Part shown: piece by piece, positions 19,304 through 32,297 of the stretch
Numbering within the stretch: position 1 is the first letter of the stretch
Layout: every line of letters starts with the position of its first letter
Source: Aliamphritea spongicola
GTDB taxonomy: Bacteria; Pseudomonadota; Gammaproteobacteria; Pseudomonadales; Balneatricaceae
NCBI GenBank assembly: GCA_024347235.1
Contig: AP025283.1
Location: forward strand, 4,464,001 to 4,528,000
Direction: 5' to 3'
Length of the DNA stretch: 64,000 bases
The notes under the pieces: generated by a model
What the model saw: only the letters and a program-made list of their open reading frames with translations
Told to the model about the DNA's origin: nothing
Database searches by the model: none
Translations under genes and position numbers: made by a program

Positions 19304-20067
19304 GTCAGTTACTGTTAGATGTAAAAAACCTGACCATGCGTTTTGGCGGCCTGGTGGCCGTCAACGGTGTCAGCCTCGAAGTGAAAGACAAAGAAATTGT
19401 CTCGGTTATCGGCCCGAACGGTGCAGGTAAAACCACTGTATTTAACTGCCTGTCCGGATTCTATATCCCGACTGAAGGCAGCGTCATGCTACGCGGTGAG
19501 CAGATTGCCGGCCTGAAAGACTACCAGATTTCCCGTAAGGGCCTGGTACGTACTTTCCAGCACGTACGTCTGTTCGCCAAGATGACCGTAATTGAGAACA
19601 TGCTGGTTGCCCAGCACCGTCACCTCAATACAGGCCTGCTGTCAGGGCTGCTGAAAACCCCTGACTACAAGCGCAAAGAAAGCGAAGCCATGGACCGCGC
19701 AGCCTACTGGCTGAAAGAAGTGGGCCTGCTGGAATTTGCTAACCGTGAAGCCGGTAACCTTTCCTACGGCCAGCAGCGCCGTCTGGAAATTGCCCGCTGC
19801 ATGGTGACCCAGCCAGAACTGCTGATGCTGGATGAGCCTGCAGCCGGTCTGAACCCGAACGAGACCAAAGAACTGGATGAACTGATCATCAAACTGCGTG
19901 ATGAACACGAAATCTCGATTCTCCTCATCGAACACGATATGGGACTGGTAATGGGTATCTCTGACCGCATCTACGTGATTGCGCAGGGTACGCCGTTAGC
20001 CAACGGTCTGCCGGAAGAGGTTAAAAACCATCCGGACGTTATCAAAGCCTATCTCGGGGAGGAATAA
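19300..20067 (+). CDS. livG: Branched-chain amino acid ABC transporter ATPase LivG
   Basis: This is a 255-residue ABC ATPase with Walker [14 protein letters not shown]-loop region TFQHVRLF, signature [14 protein letters not shown], Walker [15 protein letters not shown] and H-loop [22 protein letters not shown] near the start and the C-terminal [22 protein letters not shown] are LivG-type. It overlaps livM by four bases, and livF starts four bases downstream of its stop. It energises the LivHM channel with LivF. Confidence 0.95.
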   Translation: MSQLLLDVKNLTMRFGGLVAVNGVSLEVKDKEIVSVIGPNGAGKTTVFNCLSGFYIPTEGSVMLRGEQIAGLKDYQISRKGLVRTFQHVRLFAKMTVIENMLVAQHRHLNTGLLSGLLKTPDYKRKESEAMDRAAYWLKEVGLLEFANREAGNLSYGQQRRLEIARCMVTQPELLMLDEPAAGLNPNETKELDELIIKLRDEHEISILLIEHDMGLVMGISDRIYVIAQGTPLANGLPEEVKNHPDVIKAYLGEE

Positions 20068-20071
20068 GCGG

Positions 20072-20771
20072 ATGTTAGAGATTAATAACGTTAACACCCA
20101 CTACGGTCAGATTCAGGCGCTGCATGATGTGTCTATCGACATTCAGAAGGGTGAGATCGTTACCCTGATCGGTGCCAACGGTGCGGGTAAAACCACCCTG
20201 ATGATGACCATCTGCGGTGATCCGCAGGCATCTTCAGGTCAGATCCGTTTCGACGGTGAAGAACTGAGCTCCCTGAATACGCCTGAAATCATGCGTAAGG
20301 GTCTGGCGATCGTGCCGGAAGGCCGCCGGGTATTCAGCGGCATGACCGTTGAAGAAAACCTCTTCATGGGCAGCTACTTCCGTAGCAAGGAAGACGCTGA
20401 AAAACCGTACAGCACGTACTGGAACTGTTCCCCGTCTGGAAGAACGTTACAAGCAACGTGCCGGTACCATGTCCGGTGGTGAGCAGCAAATGCTGGCTAT
20501 CGGCCGCGCCATGATGAGTAAACCCCGCCTGCTGTTACTGGACGAGCCGTCTCTGGGTCTGGCACCTATCATTATCCAGCAGATCTTTGACATCATTCAG
20601 CGCCTGCGTGATGAAGGTGTAACCATCTTCCTGGTAGAGCAGAATGCGAACCAGGCACTGCGTATTGCTGACCGCGGATATGTTTTAGAAAACGGCCGCA
20701 TTGTGAAGAGCGATACCGGTGAGAACCTGCTGACAGATGCCTCCGTGCGGGAAGCTTATCTGGGCGGTTAA
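20072..20771 (+). CDS. livF: Branched-chain amino acid ABC transporter ATPase LivF, frameshifted
   Basis: One frame change near 20415 separates the N-terminal part (LEINNVNTHYGQIQALHDVSIDI, Walker A GANGAGKTTLMMTICG, IVPEGRRVFSGMTVEENL) from the C-terminal part (signature TMSGGEQQMLAIGRAMM, Walker B LLLLDEPSLGLAP, VEQNANQAL). Joined, the protein has the normal length of about 233 residues. It closes the liv operon and is followed by a strong terminator. Confidence 0.93.
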
Positions 20772-20786
20772 CGCTGATTTATAAGC

Positions 20787-20816
20787 AAAAAGCCAACCTT
20801 CGGGTTGGCTTTTTTG
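20787..20816 (+). terminator. Terminator of the liv operon
   Basis: AAAAAGCCAACC and GGTTGGCTTTTTT pair across a stable TTCG tetraloop, 16 bases after the livF stop. Confidence 0.92.
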
Positions 20817-20853
20817 CCTGAAAAACAGACTTGCTGGAAATCACTCGCATATA

Positions 20854-20882
20854 AAACACAAAATGGTTATTCCATTGTGTTT
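20854..20882. repeat. Imperfect inverted repeat upstream of the first CxxC protein
   Basis: AAACACAAAATGG (20854-20866) and CCATTGTGTTT (20872-20882) form a dyad with a two-base bulge and a TTATT centre, in the 270-base region between the liv terminator and the gene at 21040. It could be an operator; no T-run follows it. Confidence 0.4.
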
Positions 20883-21039
20883 GAAAACCCATAATTCCCC
20901 TACACTTTAACTTGAGCTTAACGGCCAATTAATGCACAATCGCCACCTATAGAATAATTGTCGCTTTTTGACGACAAAAATAATCGGCTGAACCTCTGGT
21001 ATCAACCGGCTGGATATGAAGTAACCAAGGGAAATACAG

Positions 21040-21240
21040 ATGGCACACCTTTGTCTTGACTGCAGATCTCTGCTGACAACACAATCCATTCGCCTGCATG
21101 ACAATCTCCAGGAAGTGAAGCACGTGCACAACAATACGCTGTACGCTTGCAGTAGCTGTCATGCGGAAATTGCGCTCACCAGCGTCCCGCATCAGTGGGT
21201 ACTCATGAACGCAAAGAGCAACGAGCAGAAGGTCGCCTAA
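21040..21240 (+). CDS. Small CxxC/CxxC protein with VPHQW motif (copy 1)
   Basis: This 66-residue protein has two CxxC pairs (LCLDCRSLL near residue 4 and YACSSCHAEI near residue 36), so it probably binds zinc as a small ribbon. The middle reads RLHDNLQEVKHVHNNTLY and the end SVPHQWVLM. A closely related protein lies at 53906-54127, sharing both Cys pairs, the LH-NL pattern, N-T-Y and VPHQW. I do not recognise the family. It stands alone between the liv terminator and a bidirectional terminator. A DNA- or RNA-binding or regulatory role is possible but not shown. Confidence 0.65.
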   Translation: MAHLCLDCRSLLTTQSIRLHDNLQEVKHVHNNTLYACSSCHAEIALTSVPHQWVLMNAKSNEQKVA

Positions 21241-21273
21241 TAGCCACCTTCCTCACGCTCCGGCGAAGAATAC

Positions 21274-21300
21274 AAAAAGGCGCTCACTGAGCGCCTTTTT
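21274..21300. terminator. Bidirectional terminator
   Basis: AAAAAGGCGCTC and GAGCGCCTTTTT pair across an ACT loop between the converging CxxC-protein gene and parC. The A-run and T-run make it work on both strands. Confidence 0.88.
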
Positions 21301-21341
21301 GCTGTCTGACGTTTACCGGGGTTAAGCCCGGCTACACAGAT

Positions 21342-23631
<2,290 letters not shown>

Positions 23632-23659
23632 CTAAGCCAGCTGTCTGGCATAACAGACC

Positions 23660-25546
23660 TCAGACTTCCGCCAGATTACCCTTGGTTTCCAGCCACTCTT
23701 TACGGTCAGATGAACGCTTCTTGGCCAACAGCATATCCATGGTTTCGTTGGTATCATCACCGGCTTCGATGGTCAGTTGTACCAGACGGCGGGTATCCCG
23801 CGACATGGTTGTTTCACGCAGCTGCAACGGGTTCATCTCACCCAGACCCTTGAAGCGCTGTACACCGATCTTGGCATTCTTACGCTCGGCCTTAATGTGG
23901 GCAATGATGCTTTCTTTTTCCGCATCATCCAGCGCGTAGTGAATATCCTTGGCAACATCAATCCGGTACAGCGGCGGCATCGCCACATATACATGCCCGG
24001 CGGTGACCAGCGGACGGAAGTGACGGACAAACAGTGCACACAGCAGGGTGGCAATGTGCAGTCCGTCGGAGTCCGCATCCGCAAGGATACAGATCTTGCC
24101 GTAACGTAAGCCTTCCAGCTCATCCGAGCCCGGCTCCACACCAATCGCCACCGAAATATCATGCACTTCCTGAGAGCCAAGAATCTCACCGGAATCCACT
24201 TCCCAGGTATTAAGAATCTTACCCCGCAGCGGCATAACCGCCTGATATTCACGGTCACGGGCCTGCTTGGCCGAACCACCCGCAGAGTCACCCTCCACCA
24301 GGAACAGCTCGCCGTTCAGGGCTTCGCTGCCGGAACAGTCCGCCAGCTTACCCGGCAGCGCCGGCCCCTGAGTAACCTTCTTACGGATAACTTTCTTGTT
24401 GGCCCGCAAACGCTTCTGGGCATTGCTGATCACCAGCTCAGCCAGGGCTTCACCGTCTTCAACATTGCTGTTCAGCCACAGACTGAAAGCATCTTTAGCG
24501 GCACCGGACACAAAGCCGGCAATCTGACGGGAAGATAAACGTTCTTTTGTCTGGCCGGAGAATTGCGGGTCCTGCATTTTCACGGAAAGGATGTAGCAGC
24601 AACGCTCCCAGATATCTTCCGCTGAAATTTTCACACCACGGGGCAGCAGGCTGCGGATTTCACAGAACTCGCGCATGGCATCCAGCAAACCGGTACGCAG
24701 CCCGTTCACGTGGGTACCGCCCTGAGCGGTAGGGATCAGGTTCACGTAGCTCTCACCAGTCAGGTCACCGCCTTCCGGCAACCACTGCAGGGCCACATCA
24801 ACCGCATCAATCTCACCCTGAAAAGAAACTGTAAATGGTTCCTGAGGCAGGGTTTCAAATACCTGAGTCGTACCTTTGAGATAGTCCACCAGACCGTCTT
24901 CGTAATACCACTCTTCTTTTTCCTTCTTCGCGCCGGTTTCATCGGTAAAGGTGACCCGCAGGCCGGAACACAGTACCGCCTTGGCCCGCAACATGTGCTT
25001 CAGTTTAGTCAGATTAAACTTCGGCGTATCAAAGTAGCTGGCATCCGGAAAAATCGAACAGTGGTACCGGTGTTCCGCTTTCCACAGCTGTCCACCACTT
25101 CCAGATCAGAGACTTTTTCACCGTCGGCAAAGCTCATCCGGTACACTTTGCTGTCACGCTTAATGGTCACTTCAATAATTTGGAAAGCGCGTTTACCACC
25201 GACACCCCTACCCCATGCAAACCGCCGGAGTAGTTATAGTTATCATTGGAGAACTTACCGCCGGCGTGCAGCCGGGTCAAAATCAGTTCGACACCGCTCA
25301 CCCCTTCTTCCGGGTGAATATCCACCGGCATCCCCGGCCGTTATCGCTGACACTGATGGCACCGTCTTTATGCAGTACCACATCCAGCTGATTGGCGTGG
25401 CCGGCTAGTGCCTCATCGACACTGTTATCGATGACTTCCTGTGCCAGATGATTTGGCCGGTCGGTTTCGGTATACATGCCCGGTCGACGCCGCACCGGGT
25501 CCAGGCCACTGAGGACCTCTATCGCGTCCGCATTATAATTGGTCAT
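23660..25546 (-). CDS. parE: DNA topoisomerase IV subunit B, frameshifted
   Basis: The start [20 protein letters not shown] is followed by [31 protein letters not shown], the GHKL ATPase site, and SVSDNGRG. After frame changes near 25320, 25195 and 25050 the frame is continuous. It shows [12 protein letters not shown], the TOPRIM motif [20 protein letters not shown] and [27 protein letters not shown]. Length is about 629 residues, which fits ParE rather than the longer GyrB. It lies between yqiA and parC on the same strand, a gene order also seen in other gammaproteobacteria. Confidence 0.95.
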
Positions 25547-25646
25547 TCTTCTCTACTGTCCTTCTTATGCCGGCGCTGCTGTTCGGCGACCGGTAATCAT
25601 CAGGCATTGCATCTGCTGATGTACGCGCTTACATAACAAACTGTTT

Positions 25647-26269
25647 TTATGAATCCACAGAGGGTAACCCGGGGACCTCCGGCAGCTCAACCCGGCCTTC
25701 AGAAAACGCCAGAATTGCCGGAATCAGTGCATCAAACTGCTGGAATCCATGATCGCCACCCTGCTGAATCAACATGGTGGAATCCGTTAACTTATCCACC
25801 GCCTGACGGTAATCCAGGGTTTCATCATCCGTCTGGGTCAGCAGCAGATAATTCTGAGGCTGGCTGAGTGACGGCACGTCAATCGCCAGCATCTGCTGTA
25901 AATGCTGCTCGGTGAGGGTATACGCCTCGCCGGTGTAAAGATTACTCTGCTGCCCCAGCATTTCGGCCAGCAACTCATAAGGCCGCACTGCCGGGTTTAC
26001 CAGCACCGCACGCACCCCGTAGCGCTCGCCAAGCCAGAGACTGTAATAGCCACCCAGTGAACTGCCGATTAAGGTGATGTCACGGCCTTCGTGCTGCCGG
26101 ATCAGCGCTTCAGCCTGGGCAATGGCTTCTGCCGGCCAGTGGCTCAGCGCCGGCACAAGGACATCATCCGCCCTGCCTGCCGCGGCCATAGCCGCCTGAA
26201 ACTGGCGCGCCTTAATCGAATCCGGGAGCTGTTAAAACCGTGTAGATATATGAACAATGGCATTGCCAT
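25647..26269 (-). CDS. yqiA: YqiA-family esterase, frameshifted
   Basis: From the ATG at 26269 the product reads MAMPLFIYLHGFNSS. A base is missing in a C-run near 26225, after which PDSIKARQFQAAM continues in the long frame. The alpha/beta-hydrolase nucleophile elbow is GSSLGGYYS and the terminal His lies in GGDHGFQQFD. Length is about 207 residues, close to YqiA. The gene precedes parE, as in E. coli. The family hydrolyses short-chain esters, and its physiological role is unclear. Confidence 0.85.
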
Positions 26270-26448
26270 TCATCGATCCTTATTGCCTGTCGTGATCAGC
26301 CTTAATCACGCTGATACTTTATCTCGTGCCCAATGAGAATACCCTGTTGCGTGGTGGCAATGAAGCGCTCGCAGCAAATTTATCCTCATTCTGCCAGTGG
26401 GCATAGCAACGGAGGTGTTTTCCCCGGCTTATGCAATAATTCCGGCCT

Positions 26449-27320
26449 ATGGATATCAAGAATCTCAAACTGTTTCTCAGCCTCAGCGACAGCCTGCATT
26501 TCGGCCGGGCCAGCGAAGCCTGCCATATCAGCCCGTCGGCTCTGAGCCGCAGCATCAAGCAACTGGAAGAAAGCCTGGGTGTGAGCCTTTTGAGCGGGAT
26601 AACCGCACGGTCTCGCTGACCCACGAAGGCAAAGTCTTTCAGGAATATGCCCGCGAAGCCCTTATTCAGTGGGACGTGGTGCGTAATGACTTACTGGCTG
26701 AAGCTCAGGAGCTCCACGGAGAAATCAGCGTGTTCTGCTCGGTCACCGCCAGTTACAGCTTTCTGTACGATATCCTCAGCGACTTTCGCCAGCAGCACCC
26801 TAAAATTGCCATTAAGCTGCACACCGGTGATGCAGAAGGCGCCATCGCCCGCATCATGTCAGGTAATGAAGACATCACCATTGCCGCCAAACCGGACAGC
26901 CTGGCATCCACCCTGGCCTTCAAACCGATAGCCGCCTCACCGCTGGTATTTATTGCGCCGTTACAGGACGCCAGTCTGGATCCGCTGCTGGCAGAGCCGG
27001 CGGTGCAATGGCAAAACGTACCGATGATCCTGTCGGAAGAAGGGGTTGCCCGTAAACGGGCGGATCAGTGGTTTAAGGACAACCGCATTAACCCGCTGAT
27101 TTATGCACAGGTGGCCGGTAACGAAGCCATTGTGAGCATGGTCAGCCTTGGATTCGGCGTCGGCGTAGTTCCTAAAATCGTGCTGGATAACAGCCCGCTG
27201 GCTGACCGGGTACGCATTCTGCAAAACGCCCCGGCCCTGAAAGCCTATGAAGTGGGTTTATTCGCGCTGAAGAAGAAGCTACAAAGCCCCATCATCAGCG
27301 CATTCTGGGCGCAACTGTAA
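26449..27320 (+). CDS. ilvY: LysR-family regulator IlvY, frameshifted
   Basis: The start MDIKNLKLFLSLSDSLHFGR matches the IlvY N-terminus. One T is missing from a T-run near 26590 (VSLFERDNRTVSLT). The effector domain matches IlvY closely: EISVFCSVTASYSFL, IKLHTGDAEGAI, NEDITIAAKPDSL and AGNEAIVSMVSLGFGVGVVPKIVLDNSPL. IlvY senses acetolactate/acetohydroxybutyrate and activates ilvC in E. coli. No ilvC is adjacent here; the divergent neighbour is yqiA and the nearest target-like genes are ilvIH about 3 kb away, so its target is an open question. Confidence 0.88.
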
Positions 27321-27324
27321 GTTG

Positions 27325-27717
27325 TTACTCAGTAAACAGCGCTTCTACTTCAGGCAGTACCGCCGGACGGCCGCGCTCATTCAGCGCCGCACCGATCACC
27401 AGCGCATCCAGACACAGCTTTTCATCCGATAAACGGATCACCCGCTGGCGGAAGCCGAATTTAACCTTGCTGATCCGCTCTACAGTGACTTCGATGACAA
27501 ACTCATCACCGCTGGTCAACGAGGCTTTGTAGTCCATCTCAGAACGTACCACCACCAGATTGATGCCCTGCTGAGCCAGTGCGGCAAAATCCACCCCGCG
27601 GGAAAGCAGGAACTCATGACGGGCATGTTCTAAATAGTTGAAATACACACCATTATTCACAATGCCCTGCATATCCAGTTCATAATCACGGACTTTGCAT
27701 TCAAGACGATACGGCAT
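27325..27717 (-). CDS. Hotdog-fold acyl-CoA thioesterase
   Basis: This 130-residue intact protein of the 4-hydroxybenzoyl-CoA thioesterase family has VRDYELDMQGIVNNGVYFNYLEHARHEFL, where the Asp of the QGIVNN-type motif and the YLEHAR helix belong to the active site. It then has NLVVVRSEMDYKASLTSGDEFVIEV. It presumably hydrolyses acyl- or aryl-CoA. It converges with ilvY with only four bases between the stops. Confidence 0.85.
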   Translation of the reverse strand: MPYRLECKVRDYELDMQGIVNNGVYFNYLEHARHEFLLSRGVDFAALAQQGINLVVVRSEMDYKASLTSGDEFVIEVTVERISKVKFGFRQRVIRLSDEKLCLDALVIGAALNERGRPAVLPEVEALFTE

Positions 27718-27875
27718 AACAGAAAAGCTCCGGCAACAGAAAAACGCATCTTAACAGCTGTTTGCCTGACCTTCGAGCAGTAGCCCTTTCATTGCAGCAG
27801 GTGCAGCAAACGAAGAGCCTTTCAGAGTCTTCCAGTAATGTCTGGGGTAGTCAGTATTACCGCCTGTGCGGGCCG

Positions 27876-28648
27876 TCAGTTTAGACAGGGGATATCCACA
27901 CAGCCATCACCGTCAATGTCATAACCCAGCGGCTTGCCGGCGGGGTTATCCACACGGGTTAACTGGTAAGCCGCCCGGGTACGCATATCCACAAAGGGGT
28001 TATCGGCAATAAAGTGCTGCAGCTCCCGCTCAATGGAACCGACTGTTCTCACACCTTCTGCAAATGAAAAAGTATTCACCATGCCACGGCCGCCATTGCC
28101 GGAAATGGTAAATACCATCACCCCTTCAGCCACCAGCGCTTCCAGGGCGAGAATAATTTCATGGGTATAACGCCACTCAGGATATTTATCCCCCACTGAC
28201 GCACAATGTCCTTATAGTGCCGTACCCGGCCCAGACTTAGCGGCACATCAAAGGCACTGACCAGGGTTGAAGATTCCCAGGAGAGTATCAGTGCATCCAC
28301 CGGCATCGTCGCCTGACGGGCCTGCATCACCCTGAGGTTACGGAGAATATCCGCCATCGGATGCCCCTGTCCGGACAGAGGATACTGCACAAATATAAAC
28401 CGGGGATCAGAAGCAATCAGCCGAACAATATCGCCGTGATAGTAAGGCTCTTTATATTCGTCATTATCCAGATCCAGCATGCCATACAGCCAGGTATGCT
28501 GGTCACGGTCTTCCTCTGTGACAAAGCCGTTCACCGGAGGGTAAAAACGGTCCACAATGGCAACCCGGAATGTCTCGCTGGCAGTAGCAGGCACACTCAC
28601 CAGAGCGGCCCAAAGCCCTATCATGATTACCGCAATCAATCGGCGCAT
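27876..28648 (-). CDS. Exported subtilase-like protein, possibly inactive, frameshifted
   Basis: MRRLIAVIMIGLWAALVSVPATASE is a clear signal peptide. The mature part contains VAIVDRFYPP, YYHGDIVRLIA, a central SWESSTLVSAFDVPLSLG, and GVMVFTISGNGGRGMVNTFSFAEGVRTVGSI. These resemble, in order, the Asp, His and oxyanion-Asn blocks of peptidase S8, but no GTSMA-type serine block is visible before the C-terminus (GYDIDGDGCVDIPCLN). One frame change near 28190 is needed. The protein may be a degenerate or divergent subtilase-fold protein. This reading is tentative. Confidence 0.45.
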
Positions 28649-28793
28649 ACCCTGCTCCACACTGAAAATACCTGCCGTATCAGTACGATACCGACAACAT
28701 CACGCTTTGATTCAGTATAGACAAGACACAAAAAGGCCGCCTTCCGGCAGCCTTTCATATTCAGAGTCCGGCACAGCCGGAGTATTCAGATCA

Positions 28794-29377
28794 TCAGTGG
28801 GTGGAATAGCTCGGCGTCACTTCCGAAGGTGCCAGCTCTTCAATCAGCTTAATCAGCTGGGCAACGCCGTACTGAACATCACCGTTGTTATCGATCCGGC
28901 GGACATCATCCGGCAGGGTATCCACAATCTCATCGTGACGCTGCAGACGAGCTTCAATCTCATCCGCATCTTCACGGCCACGCTTGGTCAGGCGCTCACG
29001 CAGCACATCCGCATTAACGTCCACCAGCACCGGAATCAGGTTCGGGTACGAGTGCATCGCAAAGGTAAATACTCACGGGAACCGTTCATTACCACATTGA
29101 TGCCGTTGGCAAGCCAGTTTTCCACTTCAGAGCCAACCGCATAGCTATAACCGTGGGAATACCACTGCATAGCGAACATGCCCATGTTCACCCGCATTTC
29201 GAATTCATCTTCCGATAAGTGGATATGATTCTCACCGCCGACATTGACCGCACGGGTGATATAACGGTGGGCAACAAAACAGCCGTGCTGTGGTTTCAGC
29301 CGCTGACGGCAACCGTCCAGTAAGCTGTCTTTGCCACTGCCCGAAGCCCCCACCAGATAAAGAAGTTTGCCACGCAT
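28794..29377 (-). CDS. phnN: Ribose 1,5-bisphosphate phosphokinase PhnN, frameshifted
   Basis: MRGKLLYLVGASGSGKDSLLDGC is the typical PhnN start with P-loop GASGSGKDS. FVAHRYITRAVNVGGENHIHLSEDEF and WYSHGYSYAVGSEVENWLANG, then VNGSREYLP-like, follow the guanylate-kinase-like fold. A frame change near 29060 joins PVLVDVNADVLRERLTKRGRED. PhnN makes PRPP from ribose 1,5-bisphosphate in phosphonate use. No other phn genes are present, so here it may serve PRPP supply. A long palindrome lies about 110 bases upstream of the start. Confidence 0.88.
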
Positions 29378-29489
29378 GTAGTGTTCTCTGCTCATTAACG
29401 AAGACCACAAGAGTAATACGCCTATAACAGAAAAACCAGACCACAAAAGCCGTAAATTGAATAACTTAAGAAGCACTTTGAGGAGGTTT

Positions 29490-29528
29490 CGCACAATTTC
29501 CGAAATTAGGGGTTTCGGAAATTGTGCG
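29490..29528. repeat. Long perfect inverted repeat upstream of phnN
   Basis: CGCACAATTTCCGAAA (29490-29505) and TTTCGGAAATTGTGCG (29513-29528) are perfect 16-base arms with a seven-base spacer. Each arm also contains an AATTTC-GAAATT-like sub-palindrome. Neither strand has a T-run after it, so it is not an ordinary terminator. It could be an operator or a remnant of a mobile repeat. Confidence 0.75.
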
Positions 29529-29589
29529 TAGTACAGTTTTCATAACTGCAGGCTGTAAACAACCTGAACTTACTCTGCGATGTTCCGAC

Positions 29590-29832
29590 TCAAACGATCA
29601 TTTCATCATCCAGCCATGCATCATGAGACTTTGGCCAACGGGAATTATGATCTACTTGCCAGCGTAACGGAGTCACAGCGGTTACGCTGTCATTTTCGTG
29701 ATACTGGCAACCGGTCAGATTCAGGGGTTGCAGAGTACTGCTGTTCACTGTCACAGCCAGCGCAAACAGTACTGCTACTGCCAACGCACTGACCAGCAGC
29801 GAGGCTGGTTGAAGTTTAATGTCTGGGAACAT
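29590..29832 (-). CDS. Small single-membrane-span protein, unknown
   Basis: This is 80 residues from the ATG at 29832, which has a perfect AGGAGG five bases upstream. One hydrophobic span (ASLLVSALAVAVLFALAVTV) is followed by a polar domain of about 50 residues with a Cys and Trp-rich end (SRWPKSHDAWLDDEMIV). I recognise no family. It probably sits in the inner membrane with the C-terminus in the periplasm. It lies between ilvH and phnN on the same strand. Confidence 0.5.
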   Translation of the reverse strand: MFPDIKLQPASLLVSALAVAVLFALAVTVNSSTLQPLNLTGCQYHENDSVTAVTPLRWQVDHNSRWPKSHDAWLDDEMIV

Positions 29833-30033
29833 AGACACCTCCTATTTTGAGCGCCGGGAGGTTTCAGCTGCCGCCAACAACCTGTCAGACGCCCATCATT
29901 CCCGTCCTACATAGCCATAGGGTAACTGAATTGCCGGTGAACCCGGGGTCACGTACATCCCCATAAAAACACACCGGCCGCACCTTCTGTTACCGCAGCA
30001 AAACGGAAGCGGATTTTAAGTATAGTCCCCGGA

Positions 30034-30064
30034 CAAAAATGCCGCTCATTGAGCGGCATTTTTG
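30034..30064 (-). terminator. Terminator of ilvIH
   Basis: CAAAAATGCCGCTC and GAGCGGCATTTTTG pair across an ATT loop 19 bases after the ilvH stop. The flanking A and T runs fit rho-independent termination on the minus strand. Confidence 0.9.
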
Positions 30065-30082
30065 TAGATCACTGTTTCGGGA

Positions 30083-30574
30083 TTACAGGCTCAGCACCTT
30101 CTCACCCCGTGACAGACCGGAAACACCGGTACGGACAACTTCCATGATGCCGGACGTGCCGATTGCATCAATGAAAGCATCCAGCTTGTCACTGGCACCG
30201 GCCAGCTGAACAGTGTAAGTGGTCGGCGTCACATCGATGATCTGACCGCGGAAAATATCCGCCGTACGCTTGATCTCATCGCGCATCTGACCAGTGGCTT
30301 TCAGCTTGATCATCATCAGCTCACGCTCAATATGATCGCCTTCAGTCAGGTCAACAACCTTAACCACGTCAATCAGCTTATTCAGCTGCTTGGTGATCTG
30401 TTCGATAACCCGGTCGCTGCCCAGCGTAGTAACTGTCAGACGGGACAGAGTCGCGTCTTCAGTCGGTGCAACAGTCAAAGACTCAATGTTGAAGTTACGC
30501 TGCGAGAACAAACCAACAACCCGAGACAAAGCACCCGGTTCGTTTTCCATCAACACAGAAATGATATGTCTCAT
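30083..30574 (-). CDS. ilvH: Acetolactate synthase small subunit
   Basis: This is a 163-residue intact regulatory subunit: MRHIISVLMENEPGALSRVVGLFSQRNFNIESLTV is an ACT domain that binds valine, and IKLKATGQMRDEIKRTADIFRGQIIDV is the second half. I chose the ATG at 30574 because it matches family starts; it follows the ilvI stop by two bases. It confers valine feedback inhibition on the large subunit. Confidence 0.95.
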   Translation of the reverse strand: MRHIISVLMENEPGALSRVVGLFSQRNFNIESLTVAPTEDATLSRLTVTTLGSDRVIEQITKQLNKLIDVVKVVDLTEGDHIERELMMIKLKATGQMRDEIKRTADIFRGQIIDVTPTTYTVQLAGASDKLDAFIDAIGTSGIMEVVRTGVSGLSRGEKVLSL

Positions 30575-30576
30575 GA

Positions 30577-32297
30577 TTAAGTTCTCTCCGTCTTGGTCAG
30601 CCACATATCACGCATGGAGCCGCGAGGCACCTGCATCGGATATACGTGTTCGAATGGATCTACTGCAATATCCATAAACACCATGCGGTCTTTCAGCGAG
30701 AACGCTTCCTGCATGGCCGCTTCCAAGTCTTCGTACTTATCAACCTTCATACCTACGTGACCGTAAGCTTCAACCAGCTTGATAAAGTCCGGCAGAGACT
30801 TCATGTATGACTGAGAGTGACGGGATTCATAGTTCATATCCTGCCACTGACGTACCATCCCCAGAGACTGGTTATTCAGACAGATAACCTTAACCGGAAT
30901 GTCATACTGGCTAATGGTCGACAGTTCCTGAATGTTCATCTGAATACTGCCTTCACCGGTTACACAGGCAACGTCGGCGTCAGGGAAGTTCAGTTTCACA
31001 CCCATGGCGGCTGGCAAACCAAAGCCCATGGTGCCCAGGCCACCGGAGTTGATCCAGCGGTTAGGCTTATTAAACTTGTAGTACTGTGCAGCAAACATCT
31101 GGTGCTGACCTACGTCTGAACAAACGTACGCATCACCATTTGTTACCTTGCTCAGCATCTCGATAACCTGTTGCGGCTTCATCAGCTCGCTGTCATCGGT
31201 ACGGAAACGGCCACCGTGACGGGTGCGCCATTCTTCGATCTGCTGCCACCAGGATTCCAGCGCCTCTTTATCGATTTGCTTCTTGCTGGCTTTAACAATG
31301 CTGACCATCTCTGCCAGGACAGATTTAGCCGGACCTACAATTGGCACGTCCGCTTTGATTGTCTTGGAGATTGCCGCCGGATCGATATCAACGTGAATGA
31401 CTTTCGCTGTCGGGCAGAACTTGTCCAGCGCGTTAGTAACACGGTCATCAAAACGAGCGCCCACTGCCAGAATCAGATCCGCATGGTGCATGGTCATGTT
31501 GGCTTCGTAGCTGCCGTGCATACCCAGCATACCGATAAACTGACGGTCAGTACCCGGGTAGCCACCCAGGCCCATCAGGGTATTGGTAACAGGTACATTC
31601 AGCATCTGCGCCAGTTCAGTCAGCTCATTGCTGGCATCGCCCATGACGATACCGCCACCGCTGTAGATAACCGGACGCTTGGCGCTTAACACCATATCCA
31701 TGGCTTTCTTGATCTGGCCGGTATGACCGCGGGAAACCGGGTTATAAGAACGCAGTTTCACAGACGCAGGATACTCGTACGGGTAACGCTCAGTCGGTGT
31801 GGTCATATCCTTAGGGATATCCACAACAACAGGGCCCGGACGGCCGCTTTCAGCAATGTGGAAAGCTTTCTTGATGATGGCAGGAATGTCTTCCGGGTTC
31901 TGCACGCTGAAACTGTGCTTAACCACCGGACGGGAAACACCGATCATATCGGTTTCCTGGAAGGCATCTTCACCAATCAGATGGCTCATTACCTGACCGG
32001 TAATAACAACCATCGGAATCGAATCCATATAAGCAGTAGCAATACCTGTTACTGCGTTCGTCGCACCGGACCTGAAGTCACCAGCGATACACCGGCCTTA
32101 CCGGTCGCACGGGCATACGCATCAGCCATATGGGTGGCTGCCTGTTCATGACGTACCAGAATGTGCTTTACATCTTCCTGCTGGAACAGTGCATCATAAA
32201 TATGCAACAACGCTCCACCCGGATACCCGTAGATGTACTCAACGCCCTCATCTTTAAGGGCGCGAACAACCATTTCTGCGCCTGATAATAATTCCAC
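30577..32297 (-). CDS. ilvI: Acetolactate synthase large subunit, frameshifted
   Basis: The GTG start at 32297 ([30 protein letters not shown]) is preceded by GAGGGTGA. One base change near 32060, inside [25 protein letters not shown], joins it to the long frame, giving about 573 residues. TPP and FAD region marks are [60 protein letters not shown] and the GDG-type motif [12 protein letters not shown]. It catalyses the first common step of Val/Leu/Ile synthesis with IlvH. It is preceded by a leader region of about 270 bases with a likely hairpin. Confidence 0.95.
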
